DNA of 64,000 nt from Blasia pusilla (taxonomy: Eukaryota > Marchantiophyta > Marchantiopsida > Blasiales), in the NCBI GenBank assembly GCA_050084515.1, contig CM114271.1:1178001-1242000 (forward strand), in the 5' to 3' direction. Positions 48,401 through 60,752 of the stretch are shown piece after piece. Every line of letters begins with the position of its first letter. The stretch's first letter is position 1. Below the pieces are notes generated by a model, which did not search any database, was not told where the DNA came from, and worked only from the letters and a program-made list of their open reading frames with translations. The translations under genes and the position numbers were made by a program.

Positions 48401-50160
48401 GATGGTAGGCAACTCGTAAGACTCAAAACCGATTAGTATCAAGCAATTTCATCAGCTTACTTATGGGATGTGCTACCAATTTGATCTTCGAGACTAAACC
48501 TTAAGTCTTCCACTTGTAGGTATCAAAGTCAAGGACTCTTTGTGGGCTAGCAAGGTGAAGTAGAGGTTCAACTCTACGATGTCTCTATGTCTCAAATAGC
48601 TAAGTCTATAGGATCCATGCTAGTGGGGATTCCTAAGAAGAGAGTCATGATTGCGGATCCAAGGAGGAAAGACCTGGGTATGACCCACCAAATTCAAAAC
48701 CTAAACTAGTTGGTCGCAAGACTAAGAAAGGTCGTTGAACTAACAGCGGGGCTAACGCTAGGTGAGACGTGCACGTATCTTGTGACTAGCCTTGGGTGAG
48801 CTACTCGCTGAGACAAAGGCAAGGCAAGCAAAGCAAGGTTTAAGACTTTGAATCCAAACGCCAAAGTAAGAGTGAGAAGCAAGGACCATATGAGTAGTCA
48901 AGATAGGTGAGACATCACGAGACTAGTCATGAAACACAAAGAACGGCAAGACAAACCATGAAACACCAAACAGGGAGTTAAGATGGGCTAGCCATAAGAC
49001 ACGTGAAATTTGGGTCCAAGCTCCAAGATGTGTTTGAGGAGCGGAGAGTTGCATGATCTGCAAGAAGCCTCTGCCAAGCCATTTAGATGGCTTGCGGAGG
49101 CTTCTTGGAGATCAAACCCAAACGTCGATCTGCAGATCACAAAGCAGATTTGGGTTGAGAGCCAAAATCAAGGGTCCAAGGGGGACACTCTCCCTCTCTA
49201 CTCGCACAAGTCCTTGAACTAGGAACTAACCGTGATGCGTATTTGGTCATGTTTCTGGTTTGAGCTAGGGACTGCACCTTGAGGAATAAATTGACACGCT
49301 CTGTTATAGGTGAGCGAACCAGGAAGATTGGTTGAGGCTTGGGGAAGAGGCTTCCTAGGGAGACAATACGCACTTGGGGAGACTCAACTTGATTGGTGCT
49401 TGTTGTCTTCTTGATTACCTACGGAATGCTCAACCGATTGAGTATTCGGGACACAATCTAAATCTTCCATTTGCAAAGCTCAAGGTTGGGAGTGTTTCGA
49501 GGTAGTGAAGGTCGGGAGTGCTTACGGGCTCAAGGTCGGGAGCACTTCTACACTAACCTCCTTATTTCTAGAAGGCAATGTGGAGGTTTTAGAGGAAGGA
49601 TATTTTTTTTACTCTTCATGGATTCTTCCCTCCTTTAATTCAGATTTTATATTTATTTCAACATCCCTAGACCACAATTGAAATATAATGCAATGGGTAA
49701 TCCCCGAACGACTGAACAAAGAGTGTGCTACATTGTTTGAGGGAGGGTAGCAGGGCAAACAAATAGACACTTTTGACAATCTTGGGTTTCAAATGGAAAT
49801 GATCTTTTTCAAAGAATAGTTTTACTAACCCGTCATGTTTCATTAATTATCGTTGATATCATCTCTACTATTGGTCAAATTAGACTTTATAAGATTCTCT
49901 TTTTTCTTCTCCTTGTGGCCTTGTAATTCTTGACTCTATTAATCCCCCCTTCCTGCCCCATAAACAACCATCTTGCCCAGCTTACCAAAGACAATTTTGG
50001 CCAACAAAAGCTTGCCACATGACGATAGGGTCAAATTTTAAATGACCTTTCAACCCCAAATAAGGTGGCATGGGGGCATCTTATTAATTTATTTTATTCT
50101 TGCCCTATATTATTTTTCCTCTTACCAATGGGGGGGAGGCCATCTAGTCTAAGTTTGGTG
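45495..50160. other. Gene-free AT-rich region with repeat remnants
   Basis: No supported gene. 48340-48850 shares a run of short blocks (catgctagtgggga / cacgctagcgggga, gacctgggtatgacccacca / gatcttggtatgatccacca, ggtgagacgtgcacg / ggcgagacgtgcatg) with 33200-33500, so both are copies of one dispersed repeat. A foldback lies at 49055-49113, and a short reiterated aaggtcgggag(c/t) motif at 49470-49560. Confidence 0.55.
49055..49113. repeat. 59-nt foldback hairpin
   Basis: The left arm gatctgcaagaagcctctgc... pairs with the right arm ending gcttcttggagatc, with about two mismatches and one bulge around a ttag loop. The size resembles a short MITE or a plant small-RNA precursor, but nothing proves transcription. 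Confidence 0.75.
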
Positions 50161-51542
50161 GGATGGTGTCCTCATGGACGACCGTTCGCGTACTACATCT
50201 GACGGCGGGAGAGGAACCCACTTGGAAACCAGACCGACTGCGGAAAGCAGTGAGCGCTCTTTTTCAGTATCACAGTTGGTACTTCCAGTGCGAAAGAGAC
50301 ACAATAAATGCCTCTTTGAAGGCATATTCCTTGGACTGTTAGTCGAGTCCGTCAGATCAAAAGATCGACGCCTGGAATGCTATGGTAGCCTCACAACGGC
50401 TCTCGCATAGGCTCTCGCAAGATAAAAGAAGAAAATATGCCAGAATTCCACCGTCCTCGAGTCTCCCTGAGTGCCGTTGGATCCGAATCTACGATGCATG
50501 CATACCCTAATGCCCTAATCTGGAACTCCTTCGGAAGTTCAGAGGGAGGGACTCAGGGAGGGAGAGCTTTTGTACTGTAGTGACTTGGCGCACGAGGACC
50601 TTGGAGAGCCAGGGCTACAGGCTTTTGACCATCGGTCACGGAATTTGGAGGACCGACGGTAGCCTGTAGCCTTCGGAGTCACCCGATGCGCCACTGCGCC
50701 AGTCGGTCTGACTCGTTCGGGGCAAGAGCGGAAAAGAGGACAAGGCCCTCCTGTAAATGTGGAACTGATGAGTGCAGACTGCGAAGAATGAGCCAAGAAG
50801 GATTGCGACGCTGATCGAGATTCACGAATCGGGAGCACTGAGCAGGTGCGGCAATTCACCAATTTCACCGGCGTTTCTTGAGGAATAAAGTTTGTTTCAA
50901 TGGCTATTGTAGAAGGGCTAGATTAAATGATGCTTTTGTCGTTTTCTGTCAGTTTATTTTATGCTGAGCGTAGAGTCGGGAGTCGGGACTGGGACTCTCG
51001 CGCGAATGTGTTCATTGATTGATCGCTGGATCGCATCGATTGAATGCTTTCCCCATCAGCCGAGGTGTCCGGGAAGTAGGTTTTCGAGGGGTTTTCATTG
51101 AGGTTGTAGACGTGCCGCTGGGAATCGAGTGTGATTCTTTGGAGACTGCCACTGCCACTTTGGTCTGTGACTGAATTGGCTCGCCGTTCGGTCTCCCACA
51201 CTCGGTAATTGCTACTGTTGCTTCGCGCGACTCCCTTACTCCATTTACTCTTAAGTTTGCTGTGTCGATCTATCAGGCTTTTTCCCGATAGGCTTGGTTT
51301 GGCATTTTCATTCATTCCTTGCAGTGTCTTTGCCTGTCATCGCCTGGAGAGAATGGTATACTCACGTTTTGTGAGATTTCCGGACATTGTCCGTCTACAG
51401 TTCTCCGAGGTGTTTCAGTAAACAAGCTTCTGCGTTTCCTCTTACCTTAGTCCCACTAATACAGCCTGATCCCGACATTCTCACGATCATCCATTCTTGC
51501 CTGTGCAGACGACGCCGAGTGTCGCGAAGGAACTAGGAAGAA
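50160..51542 (+). promoter_or_regulatory. Upstream region and probable leader of PSAT
   Basis: Base composition rises sharply from the AT-rich repeats to balanced/GC-rich DNA. Just before the start codon, ctgtgcag at 51503-51510 resembles an intron acceptor, so a 5'-UTR intron is possible. Open frames here lie on both strands and have no family resemblance. Confidence 0.35.
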
Positions 51543-52889
51543 ATGGCAGCCGCAAATGCTGGTTTTGTCCAGGCAGCGGTGGCTCAGCTTACCTCGATAT
51601 CCAGCCCTAATGTGGGAAGCAGTTGCGAGGAAGTGAGGTCCTCGGTGACATTGAAATCCGCCATCGGCGGAAGCAAGCTAGCGGTAAGGAGTTTGACGCG
51701 TAAGGCTTCAGAATTCTCATCTCGGCCTCTTGTTACGAGATGTACCGCCACAGTTCCCACGTCTGCGTCCACGAAGTCTCCTGCGGAGTCACTCGCTGAT
51801 GGAAGAGTGTTCAACTTTGCTGCCGGTCCCGCAACTTTGCCTGCAAATGTTGTGAAGCAGGCTCAGGCTGACCTCTTTAATTACCAGGGTTCTGGTATGA
51901 GTGTCATGGAAATGAGTCATCGAGGTAAGGAGTTCATGGGCATAATCCAAAAGGCAGAGGCAGATTTGAGAGCGCTGCTGAATATACCAGAGAACTACGA
52001 CGTTCTCTTTTTGCAAGGAGGTGCTACCAGTCAATTTTCGGCCATTCCTCTCAACTTGTGCAAACCCGATGATGTGGCCGACTTTATTGTTACCGGCTCG
52101 TGGGGTGATAAGGCTTTTAAAGAAGCTGAAAAGTATTGCAAAGCGAATCTCGCATGGACCGGGAAGCCTGGAAAGTACACAATTCTTCCATCTGACAGCG
52201 AAATTAAACTCACGCCTGGGGCTAAGTATGTTCACATTTGTGCAAATGAGACCATTCATGGTGTGGAGTTCAAGGATTATCCTGACGTGGGAGATGCAAT
52301 TCTAGTCGCAGATATGTCGTCGAATTTCTGTTCCAAGCCAGTCGACGTGTCGAAATTCGGAATTATCTATGGGGGTGTGCAAAAGAATATCGGTCCAGCT
52401 GGAGTGACCATCGTAATTATCAGAAAGGATCTCATAGGATCCTCCCGACCGGAGACTCCTGTGATGTTGGATTACAAGATCCACGCCGAGAACAACTCTC
52501 TGTACAACACGCCTCCATGTTTCCCACTTTACGTTTGCGGTCTAGTATTCGACGATCTACTGGCTCAGGGTGGTTTGGAAGGGGCAGAGAGAAGGAACAT
52601 CGAGAAAGCGAAGCTGCTGTATGATTCCATTGACGGGAGTGACGGATTCTACAAGTGTCCGGTAGAGAAGTCAGTGCGCTCTCTAATGAATATTCCATTT
52701 ACCATGTCAACACCTGAACTGGAAGCCCAGTTCATTAAGGAGGCGGCTGCGCAAGGAATGGTGCAATTGAAGGGACATCGTTCTGTTGGTGGCGTGAGGG
52801 CTTCCATCTACAACGCAATGCCCAAGGCGGGAGTGGAGAAGCTCGTTGCTCACATGAAGGCATTCCAGTCCAAGCACTCATCTTCATGA
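51543..52889 (+). CDS. PSAT: Phosphoserine aminotransferase, plastid-targeted, intronless
   Basis: Class V aminotransferase that converts 3-phosphohydroxypyruvate plus glutamate to 3-phosphoserine plus 2-oxoglutarate, the second step of the plastid phosphorylated serine pathway (pyridoxal phosphate cofactor). 448 codons in a single exon. ATG at 51543 sits in a good context (aagaaATGGC). Residues 1 to about 85 are rich in Ser, Ala, Thr and Arg with few acids, a chloroplast transit peptide. The catalytic core starts near residue 88 ([13 protein letters not shown]) and is about 360 residues long, as usual for the family. Motifs include [40 protein letters not shown], and the cofactor lysine in [11 protein letters not shown] (Lys about 281). 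The C-terminus [17 protein letters not shown] is intact. No lesion seen. Confidence 0.97.
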   Translation: MAAANAGFVQAAVAQLTSISSPNVGSSCEEVRSSVTLKSAIGGSKLAVRSLTRKASEFSSRPLVTRCTATVPTSASTKSPAESLADGRVFNFAAGPATLPANVVKQAQADLFNYQGSGMSVMEMSHRGKEFMGIIQKAEADLRALLNIPENYDVLFLQGGATSQFSAIPLNLCKPDDVADFIVTGSWGDKAFKEAEKYCKANLAWTGKPGKYTILPSDSEIKLTPGAKYVHICANETIHGVEFKDYPDVGDAILVADMSSNFCSKPVDVSKFGIIYGGVQKNIGPAGVTIVIIRKDLIGSSRPETPVMLDYKIHAENNSLYNTPPCFPLYVCGLVFDDLLAQGGLEGAERRNIEKAKLLYDSIDGSDGFYKCPVEKSVRSLMNIPFTMSTPELEAQFIKEAAAQGMVQLKGHRSVGGVRASIYNAMPKAGVEKLVAHMKAFQSKHSSS

Positions 52890-52990
52890 TCTTGTCAGCG
52901 AATCTTCAGTCATTATCGGCTACTCAATCTCCATTCCAGTCGCTATTTTTCCACTGGAAGTTACGAATTCGGACATAGTTTTGATGTCCC

Positions 52991-53431
52991 GTGGCCTTTC
53001 AGGTTTCTTCCTGTTTCGCCCGAATCCGCGGAACTCGCGGGTATTTTGAGAAACTGACAGAAGAAGAGAAGAAGACTTTTATCCGTGAATCCAACAACTT
53101 GTTACGGAATAGAGGGCCAAATGTGACGCGGTTTACGGAAAGTGTACCTGGATTAGATATGGCAACGAGGCATTCAGTTTTCTCGATTGGATCGCCTATA
53201 TCGCTGAGTCTTGGACATAGTACAGCTTTCAAAGGTGGTCGTGAAGGCATGAACAGTCACTGGATACTTGTTTATTCTGGTAGATCTGCCATGATACTGG
53301 GGAAATTACCACGGTCTGTGGTACTGAAGTTACCACAGATCAGCGCACAAGAAGATGCGTGGGCTATGGTTCCTCTGAGATCCATTTTGATGGCTGGCAC
53401 AGACGTTATTCACCCCAGTGATAGTGAATAG
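52991..53431 (+). CDS. Unrecognised open frame in the PSAT 3' region
   Basis: About 146 open codons begin 102 bp after the PSAT stop, without an in-frame ATG at the left edge (first codon GTG). The composition is not obviously low-complexity (FEKLTEEEKKTFIRESNN), yet no family is recognised. It may simply be PSAT 3' UTR, or an exon of a separate gene if an acceptor at ctttcag (52996-53002) is used. Confidence 0.2.
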   Translation: MAFQVSSCFARIRGTRGYFEKLTEEEKKTFIRESNNLLRNRGPNVTRFTESVPGLDMATRHSVFSIGSPISLSLGHSTAFKGGREGMNSHWILVYSGRSAMILGKLPRSVVLKLPQISAQEDAWAMVPLRSILMAGTDVIHPSDSE

Positions 53432-56400
53432 AACTAGAAAGTAGTGAACTTGTTGCGAAAGGTCCAAGGGTTTCTTAGTAGATTTCGAGACTGGATCTGG
53501 ATGCGGAACGTTCGTAGATGTTCACGCAATCGGAAGGAGCGTTGGGTTTATCTTTCAGGACAGGAAGAGGGCGTGGAAAGTTGTTCCATGACTTTCGTAG
53601 TCGGGGAAGATGATCGAGAATGCTTGTGGTGAAGTCGGCTTTGGACCACATAACTTGTTGATTTAACATTGACGTAAAATTTGCCATTCCATTACTACGT
53701 GCCCGGAGAACACTGGACGTGCTCTTGAAGCTGTACGAAGGGTTTTATCACTTACGTCTGTAAGATGTGTTGAATATGAAGGCATGATGTGAATTCTTTC
53801 GAGCACAACTCTGGCGATATGTTAGTAGTGATGAATCAAATCTGTGGTTGTTGGAGATACGGTCGCATAGGACAAACAGTCTTGGCAGAATTGGGAGGGG
53901 CGTGTCTGTTAGAAGCCTATGTGTTAAACGTTATGTTGTGTTTCCGAAGTTGCCATCTTCAGGTACCAGGGAGTGTGATTGGCATAACTCAAGGAAGAGT
54001 TTTCCTGAACATTGCATTAATCTGCCCGAAAGCATCCACGTTTCAATCACTTCAAGCCAAATTCTTCGATTCTTCCTCTGCTGATTTTGTACCTCCTCCA
54101 TGTGTGCCTTGACAATGGACTTGCAGTTACATCCGAAGAACTAGGCGCGAGGTCCTTCACGTGCTTAAGATTCTGTGTTGTTTATTCATCTCCGTAATCG
54201 CTATTTGCTTATGATCTACTTCCTGAATATCTCTTCCGCGGAATCAATGCGCTCGGGGTACTTACTCACCTGAGTTGTGCGACGCGCCTTGGTGTCATGC
54301 GTAGAAGAACAAGTGAAATCCTCCTCATACCCATAACCGCTGTGCTTCAATCTCTGCGTCGTCAGTGTACTCCAACGTCTTCGACTCCATCTCGATTTTG
54401 CCCGTCAACCGAAATCGCGCTCTATTTCTCAAGCCTCTGAAGGTCTCGCGCTTCCTCACGAGGCTATCTCACTAGCAGGATCGCAGCAAGCCTTGGATCT
54501 CGGATCTTGGATCGTGGATAAACTGGAACAAATCTCACGTCCGCAGTCAGTGGGCAGCACAGGGGGCTCCAGATTCAAGACTAATCTTCCAAGAGTTCCG
54601 AGGGAACCGCACAGCAAACAGGTACTCTTTCCGCTCCTCATATAGAAGGCAGCCTACGATCATCCGCTCTTACTCCACCTCTCGAGCCCTATGAGAAGGG
54701 GCACCACAAGAAGGCGCCAAAGGCGGATAAAGATGCCAGGAGCCAGGACAGCATTCCAAGCTTCTGACACGAGAAGGTGCGTATCCCTCCCACCATCTCA
54801 TCCTGTACCCTCCCACCCACTCGACTCACAATCCTCGGCAGCCGAGGGAATACCGCCCTCCGCCGAGCACATCCGCGAAGCACCACAGGTTACACCTCCC
54901 TCTCCGTGCATGTCCTGAAAACCACCCCCGTCCCACACTCAGCGCAGCTTTCTCTCGCTGGACTCCCGTCCCTGCCCTCCATTCCATCCCTCCGAAACCC
55001 CACAAACTCCGGCGATCCTCGCAAACCTGACGTCCACCCTCCGATGTTCTCCCATCGCGATCGAGCTCCCCAATTCGCTCCGTCTGCGCTTCCGTACCCC
55101 GCACTCCATCCATCCAATCCAAACCCCACCAACGCTGCACACACACCGCTCTTCGCAGCAGCAGGCGGCGGTCGCGGTGGGAATGTCGGTAGATACCATC
55201 CATCCATCAGCAACAACAACAGACAGCTCTGTGAAAGGGGGTGGGGGGAGGCAGAAAGCCTCTCAGAGCAAGGAGTGGGCCCGCCCCCTCGTACGCAGGA
55301 TGACATCGGACGATCACGAAAGACAACGCCGCGAGCTTTCTGCGACAAACCTTACGCGATAAGATAAGATTAATAATTGCAAGATCCGCAAAAGAGGCGT
55401 AGTGAGAGGATGGACGGAGGAGCTCTGGTGCAGGGAGTGGCGAGGCTGGATGGATTCCTTCGCTTTAGAATGGGGTTCGTTTGCACAAGAGACAAAGTGC
55501 CGTGGAAAGCGCTAAAGCCAGCCATGAATGGATGGATGGATCTCCCGTGATCTGGATATATTGTATCCACGATGGGAGGGTCGTTCGCTCGTGGAAAGGG
55601 CATGGCAAGATGCCAGTCTAGATGTGCAAAGGGAACGAACTCGTTTTGAGGTTTATTTTATAATAAAGTGGCTTCAGGACTCGTAGATTCTTCCAAGAGT
55701 GGATAGGAAAAAACCCAAAATTGGAACGAGTGCACTTGGCTCTATGAAGGACTTGGAATAGGCCCAGCTAGGAAAATGACGAAAAGGGGGTGGGGATGGT
55801 AAGGTATTTTAGAAAAAAAAAGGTCACGAGTTGTTGAGAGTGGTGGAACCGACTCCAATTGCAAATCATTTGAGTTGTCATGTTAGGATCTATGGCCGCA
55901 AGGTGCTAGCTAAAGTTGCTATGAATTAGGCTACCCTAGTAACTCATGAACACTCAATGATGGTTGGAATCAATTCCATTATCAAACCATTTTGTGCCAA
56001 AACGGGTAAAGTTGGTACAAATTAGCCTACCCTACTCACTTGAACAACCAATATGGCTCCTTCACTCCATCTTGAAAGAAACCATATTAGTTTTCATGTT
56101 CGCATAAGTGCTTTCAAAATTCTTGCATGGATTCTATTTTCAAATGGCGTTGGATATGTAAGGAGTGCTAACAATTGTACCCATAGAATAGACTTGAGTT
56201 TTTGAATTTTAACAAAGAGAATCCTTTCTTTTTTTGAATAATTTCCTCAAAATTTATGTCCATTCCAAACATTGTCAAAATCTTTGGCCTACTTTTACAT
56301 AGAATCCCAACTCTTCATGAAGATTAAGTACAATCCATCACTTCTTCTTTTTTTAATGAAAGGTGGTTCTAATATATTGCAAAAAGTGCAATTCCTACAA

Positions 56401-57360
56401 ATTAGGCTTCCCTACACTTGAGGATGTGAACCGGTCCATTTTCAAATCGTTTTAGTTCTCATCTTAGTGTACTCCGCATCTAAATCTTGATCATATTTGG
56501 TTATCCTCCGTAAACATCAACCCTCACTGGTAGAATGAATGCCATTTTCAAACCTCTAGAGTTTTCATATCAGCATATATGCCAATCCCGTCATTTTTTT
56601 TATAAGAGAGTGTTCAGAATTTAAACTATTGTATGGGCTTCAAAGACATTCAAGAAACTCCCAAAGTCTCCCATACATATGGAAAATCCCTCATTTTCCT
56701 TTACTCACTTCTATTGATTTCACGACACTTCAAGGATTTTTAAGGAAATCCTTTCTCCCTTTTCAAATTCTCTTGGAATATTTTTGCATGCTTATTTTGA
56801 TTGTATTACATCACTAGTAATACAACCAAGAGTATATGCCCGATATATCCAAAGATGTCAAGCTTCAACTCTTTTAAGTCTAGGATGACCTAGTAGGGAG
56901 GAGGATAGCGTGTGTGAGCAAATAACCCTTGTTATGGGATCATTTTGGCTCATGTTGACCCAGTTTAGTTCAATATATAATCATTCTTAGGGCCTTCATT
57001 AACCTTTCTTGGTATGGGAAAAATCCATGGCCCTCAACTTGGGATTTGAAAGGGGATTAGTGTTCAATTAAAAATATGTGTGCACATGTTACTTAGGAAG
57101 GCCTTTAGAGGTGAAGGAGGTTGTACTCCAAGGAAAGAAAAGCTTGATCCTTTTCTTGAAGTCTTCAGATCGTGAGAAGTTCTCCTTTTCCTTATTGATG
57201 ACCTAATGTATTTGCTTGATAGAGGTATTATCCTCACTAGAGAGAGTGTTTGCAAGGTAATTGATAACACTAGAGGGAAGACTTGATATGAGAACATACC
57301 TCTTATGGGTAAAAGCATAATGTGAAGAAATCACTGAAATATGTTATAAATCTTGAAGCT
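53432..57360. other. No supported gene; GC-rich island at 54250-55350
   Basis: The GC-rich island carries overlapping open frames in five frames, including a Pro/Ser/Arg-rich one at 54777-55367, which is the mark of composition rather than coding. It could be the promoter/leader of an unseen gene. 55620-57360 is AT-rich with no gene seen. Confidence 0.45.
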
Positions 57361-57413
57361 ACAAAATGGCCGACTCCGTCTGTGCACTTACAGAAGAGTT
57401 GAACGAGGAAAAA

Positions 57414-57485
57414 GATATTGTGAGGAACAAATATGAAGACATTATGAGGAACGATGACAAAGACATTGTGAGGAACAAAGTGAAG
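57414..57485 (+). repeat. 24-bp tandem repeat, three units, with degenerate continuation
   Basis: Three consecutive 24-bp units of the form ga(t/c)att(g/a)tgaggaac followed by a variable aa(c)a(a/g) tail. Downstream to about 57790 there are many dispersed copies of gaagac(t/a)tt, suggesting an older, decayed satellite. Confidence 0.75.
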
Positions 57486-58325
57486 AGTTACGACCTTTCC
57501 AAACATTGTCATGAAGAAGACTACAATCTTGTGGACTTTGTACAATCTTCGTGAAGACTATATCAAGTGCAAAGAATGAAGACTAACAAGATCTTCATGA
57601 AGACTCTAGAGTCTTTGTGAAGAAAAGTGTATAAATATGAAGACCTTTCACGAAGATCTTTCTATGAAAATCTTTTGAGAAGACTTCAGTGGAAGAAAAA
57701 GACAAAAGGACTCTACAAACTATGAGGAGCAAAGACCTTTGAAGAGGACTTTTTGAGAGGTCTTCTTAAAGAAAAACACTTCGTGAAGACATATTTGGGA
57801 AAGAGAGGTATTTAGAGAAGTACATCAATTAGAGTAGGTAGAGGTGCAAGTGCGACCGCTTGATCAAATCTTTAGAAGTCAGATTTGTAGGGACTTGCTA
57901 GAGAGGCAAATAAGAAGGGATCATGGAGTTGGAAGTAGGTGTCGTGCGAATCCACATCGTCATACAATATACATTGCTGACATACCATACTCACATACAT
58001 ACATAACATAGATGAGAGCATCCACAAATACAAGTGTACCACAATTGAAATCCGTGAAAGACCTACTGTCATAAAACACGTATAGAATCACATACAATCG
58101 AGCCAAACCCACTCCACGATGGGAGAATCCAGGTCGAAGCTTGCGGGAACCACCATAGCCAAGAGCTCTACTCACTACCAAGGCTAACTCCCAACGTAAC
58201 AGGCTTAACTCAAAGAACTAACTGTTCTTTGAGTGCGCTCCACACTATATCCTCCAACCTAAGAGTGGGCCCTACTGGAAAAGTCACCCTCAAGTGAGGA
58301 ACCCCCAACCCTATGTATGAAACCA

Positions 58326-59241
58326 CATCTCTACCTAGACACTACGGCCCTACATAATTTATGGCCTCTACTAGCACACTATACTCTACGACATAATCCA
58401 CCAGACAACTCCGTGATGACCAACGCCGATGCCGCACCATCACCAAATTACCACCACTAAGTAACCAAGTGACATCGATGTCGCTGTACTATTCTAGCTC
58501 TACTAGCTATGGGTGTAGGCAACCTAACCTATCGTCATCACAAGAAGCCTCCCATGGTCTACTGGTCATCACTCCAGCCTCACTACCGGTAGCACATAGG
58601 AGTAACACTATTCTAGAAATCAGCCTCAACCCTAACAATGGGCGCGCAAGCAAGAAGCAACGATGGAGGGGATCCAAACATAGGAAGTCAAACGACAACC
58701 CTCTAATTGCAAATGGAAATCAAGGTAACACAATCCACCAAACGTGGCACCCCCTGAATCCACAGAATCCACCACACAATTCTAACGCAATAGCTACTCT
58801 GCCGCGGGTCGATGACGTGCTAGTCGGACTCGCAGCACCTGAAAATATCACCTGCATGGAGAGGCTACACCGTACTATGCGCTAGAGGTCCATCAACCAA
58901 AAACCTGAGATGCATAAAGCGCCTAACACATCTCTGAAGAGCACCAAATGAGCTACACTAGTGTGTACACTGGCATAGTTAAGAACTCAGCAGTTAAGCG
59001 TCTTCCAGGCAGAATAGCCCAAAGATGGGTGACCAGTTATGCAACACTCAAATCACAAATCCTGCAAAAACAGCCTCACTCCCAAGCAAGCAAGCTTGCT
59101 TGTTTGCTCCTTTCTCCTTACTCCGCCTCTCATGCCCACTCGCCCCGAGCTACCACGAGTTGCCCCACATCTCTACCTAGACACTACGGCCCTACATAAG
59201 GTATGGCCTCTACTAGCACACTATACTCTATGACATAATCC
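58326..59241 (+). repeat. Pair of about 75-bp direct repeats 838 bp apart
   Basis: The block acatctctacctagacacta...gacataatcc occurs at 58326-58401 and 59164-59240 with only a few differences. It brackets the 5S-derived block. The pair could be remnants of LTR sequence or of an internal duplication in a TRIM-like element. Confidence 0.8.
58978..59034 (+). other. 5S rRNA-derived segment with polymerase III internal promoter boxes
   Basis: gttaagaactcagcagttaa... matches the middle of plant 5S rRNA: A-box core agttaagcgt, then 22 bases, then gatgggtgacc (C-box). The spacing between the boxes is the same as in real 5S rRNA, while the flanking thirds of the gene are diverged or missing. It is therefore not a functional 5S gene, but a 5S-derived promoter cassette such as those in Cassandra-type TRIM LTRs or SINE3 elements. 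Confidence 0.7.
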
Positions 59242-59463
59242 GTATGGTCATGACATCCATCCCTTGTGATGAGCTCGATGGCTACCGGGACGGTAGAGAC
59301 ATCGGCTGGGGGCGAGGAGAATAGTATTTTGCATCCTTGGAATAAATGGGATGTAATGGTTGGGTATGTGGAGTTGGTTGCTCATGCTGGTGGAGGAGTT
59401 ATTTGCTCAGATGATGGTGTAGCTAAGGGTGTACCATTTTGTGAGGGGGTTGCCTAGCAGCTA

Positions 59464-60752
59464 ATGGCGTCGTCCTCTCCCTCTAGTGTGCCAGTGGAGG
59501 AGACTTGGGAGCCATTACTTGGGCCCAAGCTTATGGGAAGTGAGAAACGACGCTTGACACAATTCCTACGTGCTTTTAGGAGTTGTTTTGCCTTTAGCAT
59601 GAAGGAGTTGGGTGCTTTGGTTGGACCCGGTATACAGATTGATCTGGCTAGTGATTCGCCAATCTTCCGTCGTCCCTACCGATATAGTGATATGGAGAGG
59701 GACCTGATTCAGAGTAGGACGTTGGACCTTTTGGAGGTTGGATTAGTGGAGTTGTCATATGGAGAGTATGCATCAGCCACTGTCATGCCTGCTAAAAAGG
59801 ATGTGCATGGCAACTATACGGATAGGCAGATGTGTGGAGATTACCGTCCTATCAATCGGCAGACCAAGACCGATAGGTATGCCATGCCTACACCTGAGGA
59901 GATCTTTCATGTGGTGGGACAGGCAAAGATTTTCAGTACTTTAGATCTTCCGGAAGGATTCCATCAGTTTCCGATTCGAGAGAGTGACAAGGCCAAGAGA
60001 GCATTTTGGGGTGTCAACTCTCATGGCAAAAGGATTGTTTGTACCAGAGGAAATTCTTACCCTTTGGGTTGAAGAATGCACCTGCCGAGTTTCAGAGAGT
60101 GATGGACAGGATCCTAGCAGGGTTGGATTTTGTTCAGTGTTACATTGATGATATCTTGGTGTTCAGTAACATGGTGGAGGAGCATCAGATACATTTGCAG
60201 ATTGTGTTTGAGCGATTGAAAGCTCATGGTCTACGTTTGCATCCAAGAAAGTGTAAGTTCTTCCATGAGGATGTTGAGTACTTGGGTCATGTGATCTATC
60301 CATGTGGTTTGGGAGTTCAGCAAGCAAAGGTGGAGGCTATTGCACTTATTCCTCGTCCGGTAGATGTGAGTAGAGTTTGGGCATTCATGGGATTGGCGAA
60401 CTACTACCGGAGGTATGTGAAGGGATTTAGTGCTATGGAAAAGCCTCTGAACCAATTGTTGAAATCAGATCACGAGTGGCATTGGGGAGATGATCAGGAG
60501 AGAGCTTTTGTGGAGCTCAAGGCCTAGTTGGTGGCGGCGCCTATCTTGAGGAGACCTATCATAGGGCGCCCATTTCAGTTACATACTGATTAGAGTAGGT
60601 TGGGACTTGGAGCGGTGTTGACACAACATGATGATGACCACATGGAGTTTGTGGTGGCCTATGCAACTCGTTCGAATAATGTAGCGGAGTCGCGCTACAG
60701 TTCATATGAGGGAGAGTGCTTGGCAGTAGTGTGGGCTGTAGCACACCTGGTT
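59464..60752 (+). pseudogene. Gypsy pol fragment (reverse transcriptase and start of RNase H)
   Basis: Ty3/Gypsy reverse transcriptase: PYRYSDMERDLIQ, CGDYRPINRQT, FSTLDLPEGFHQFPI, LPFGLKNAPAEFQRVMD, the active box CYIDDILVFS (about 60138), CKFFHEDVEYLGHVI, and an RNase H start (GLGAVLTQHDDD, SSYEGECLAVVWAVAHL). A one-base shift near 60035 and two in-frame TAGs (60525-60527, 60591-60593) break it. After AVVWAVAHL the sequence jumps to gag-type sequence, so the rest of RNase H and the integrase are absent. Confidence 0.92.

Noticed and set aside
50539-50868. 109-codon - strand open frame upstream of PSAT
   Set aside because: It lies in the PSAT promoter/leader region, has no family resemblance and is matched by frames on the other strand.
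54777-55367. 196-codon + strand open frame rich in Pro, Ser and Arg
   Set aside because: Overlapping long frames exist on both strands in this GC-rich island, no domain is visible, and codon choice simply follows composition.
27303-57545. - strand frame 57303-57545 with VPHNVF repeats
   Set aside because: The repeats are the complement of the 24-bp tandem repeat; all reading frames of such a repeat are periodic, so it is not evidence of a gene.
58978-59034. A functional 5S rRNA gene
   Set aside because: Only the central third matches; the 5' and 3' parts that form the terminal stem are not recognisable.
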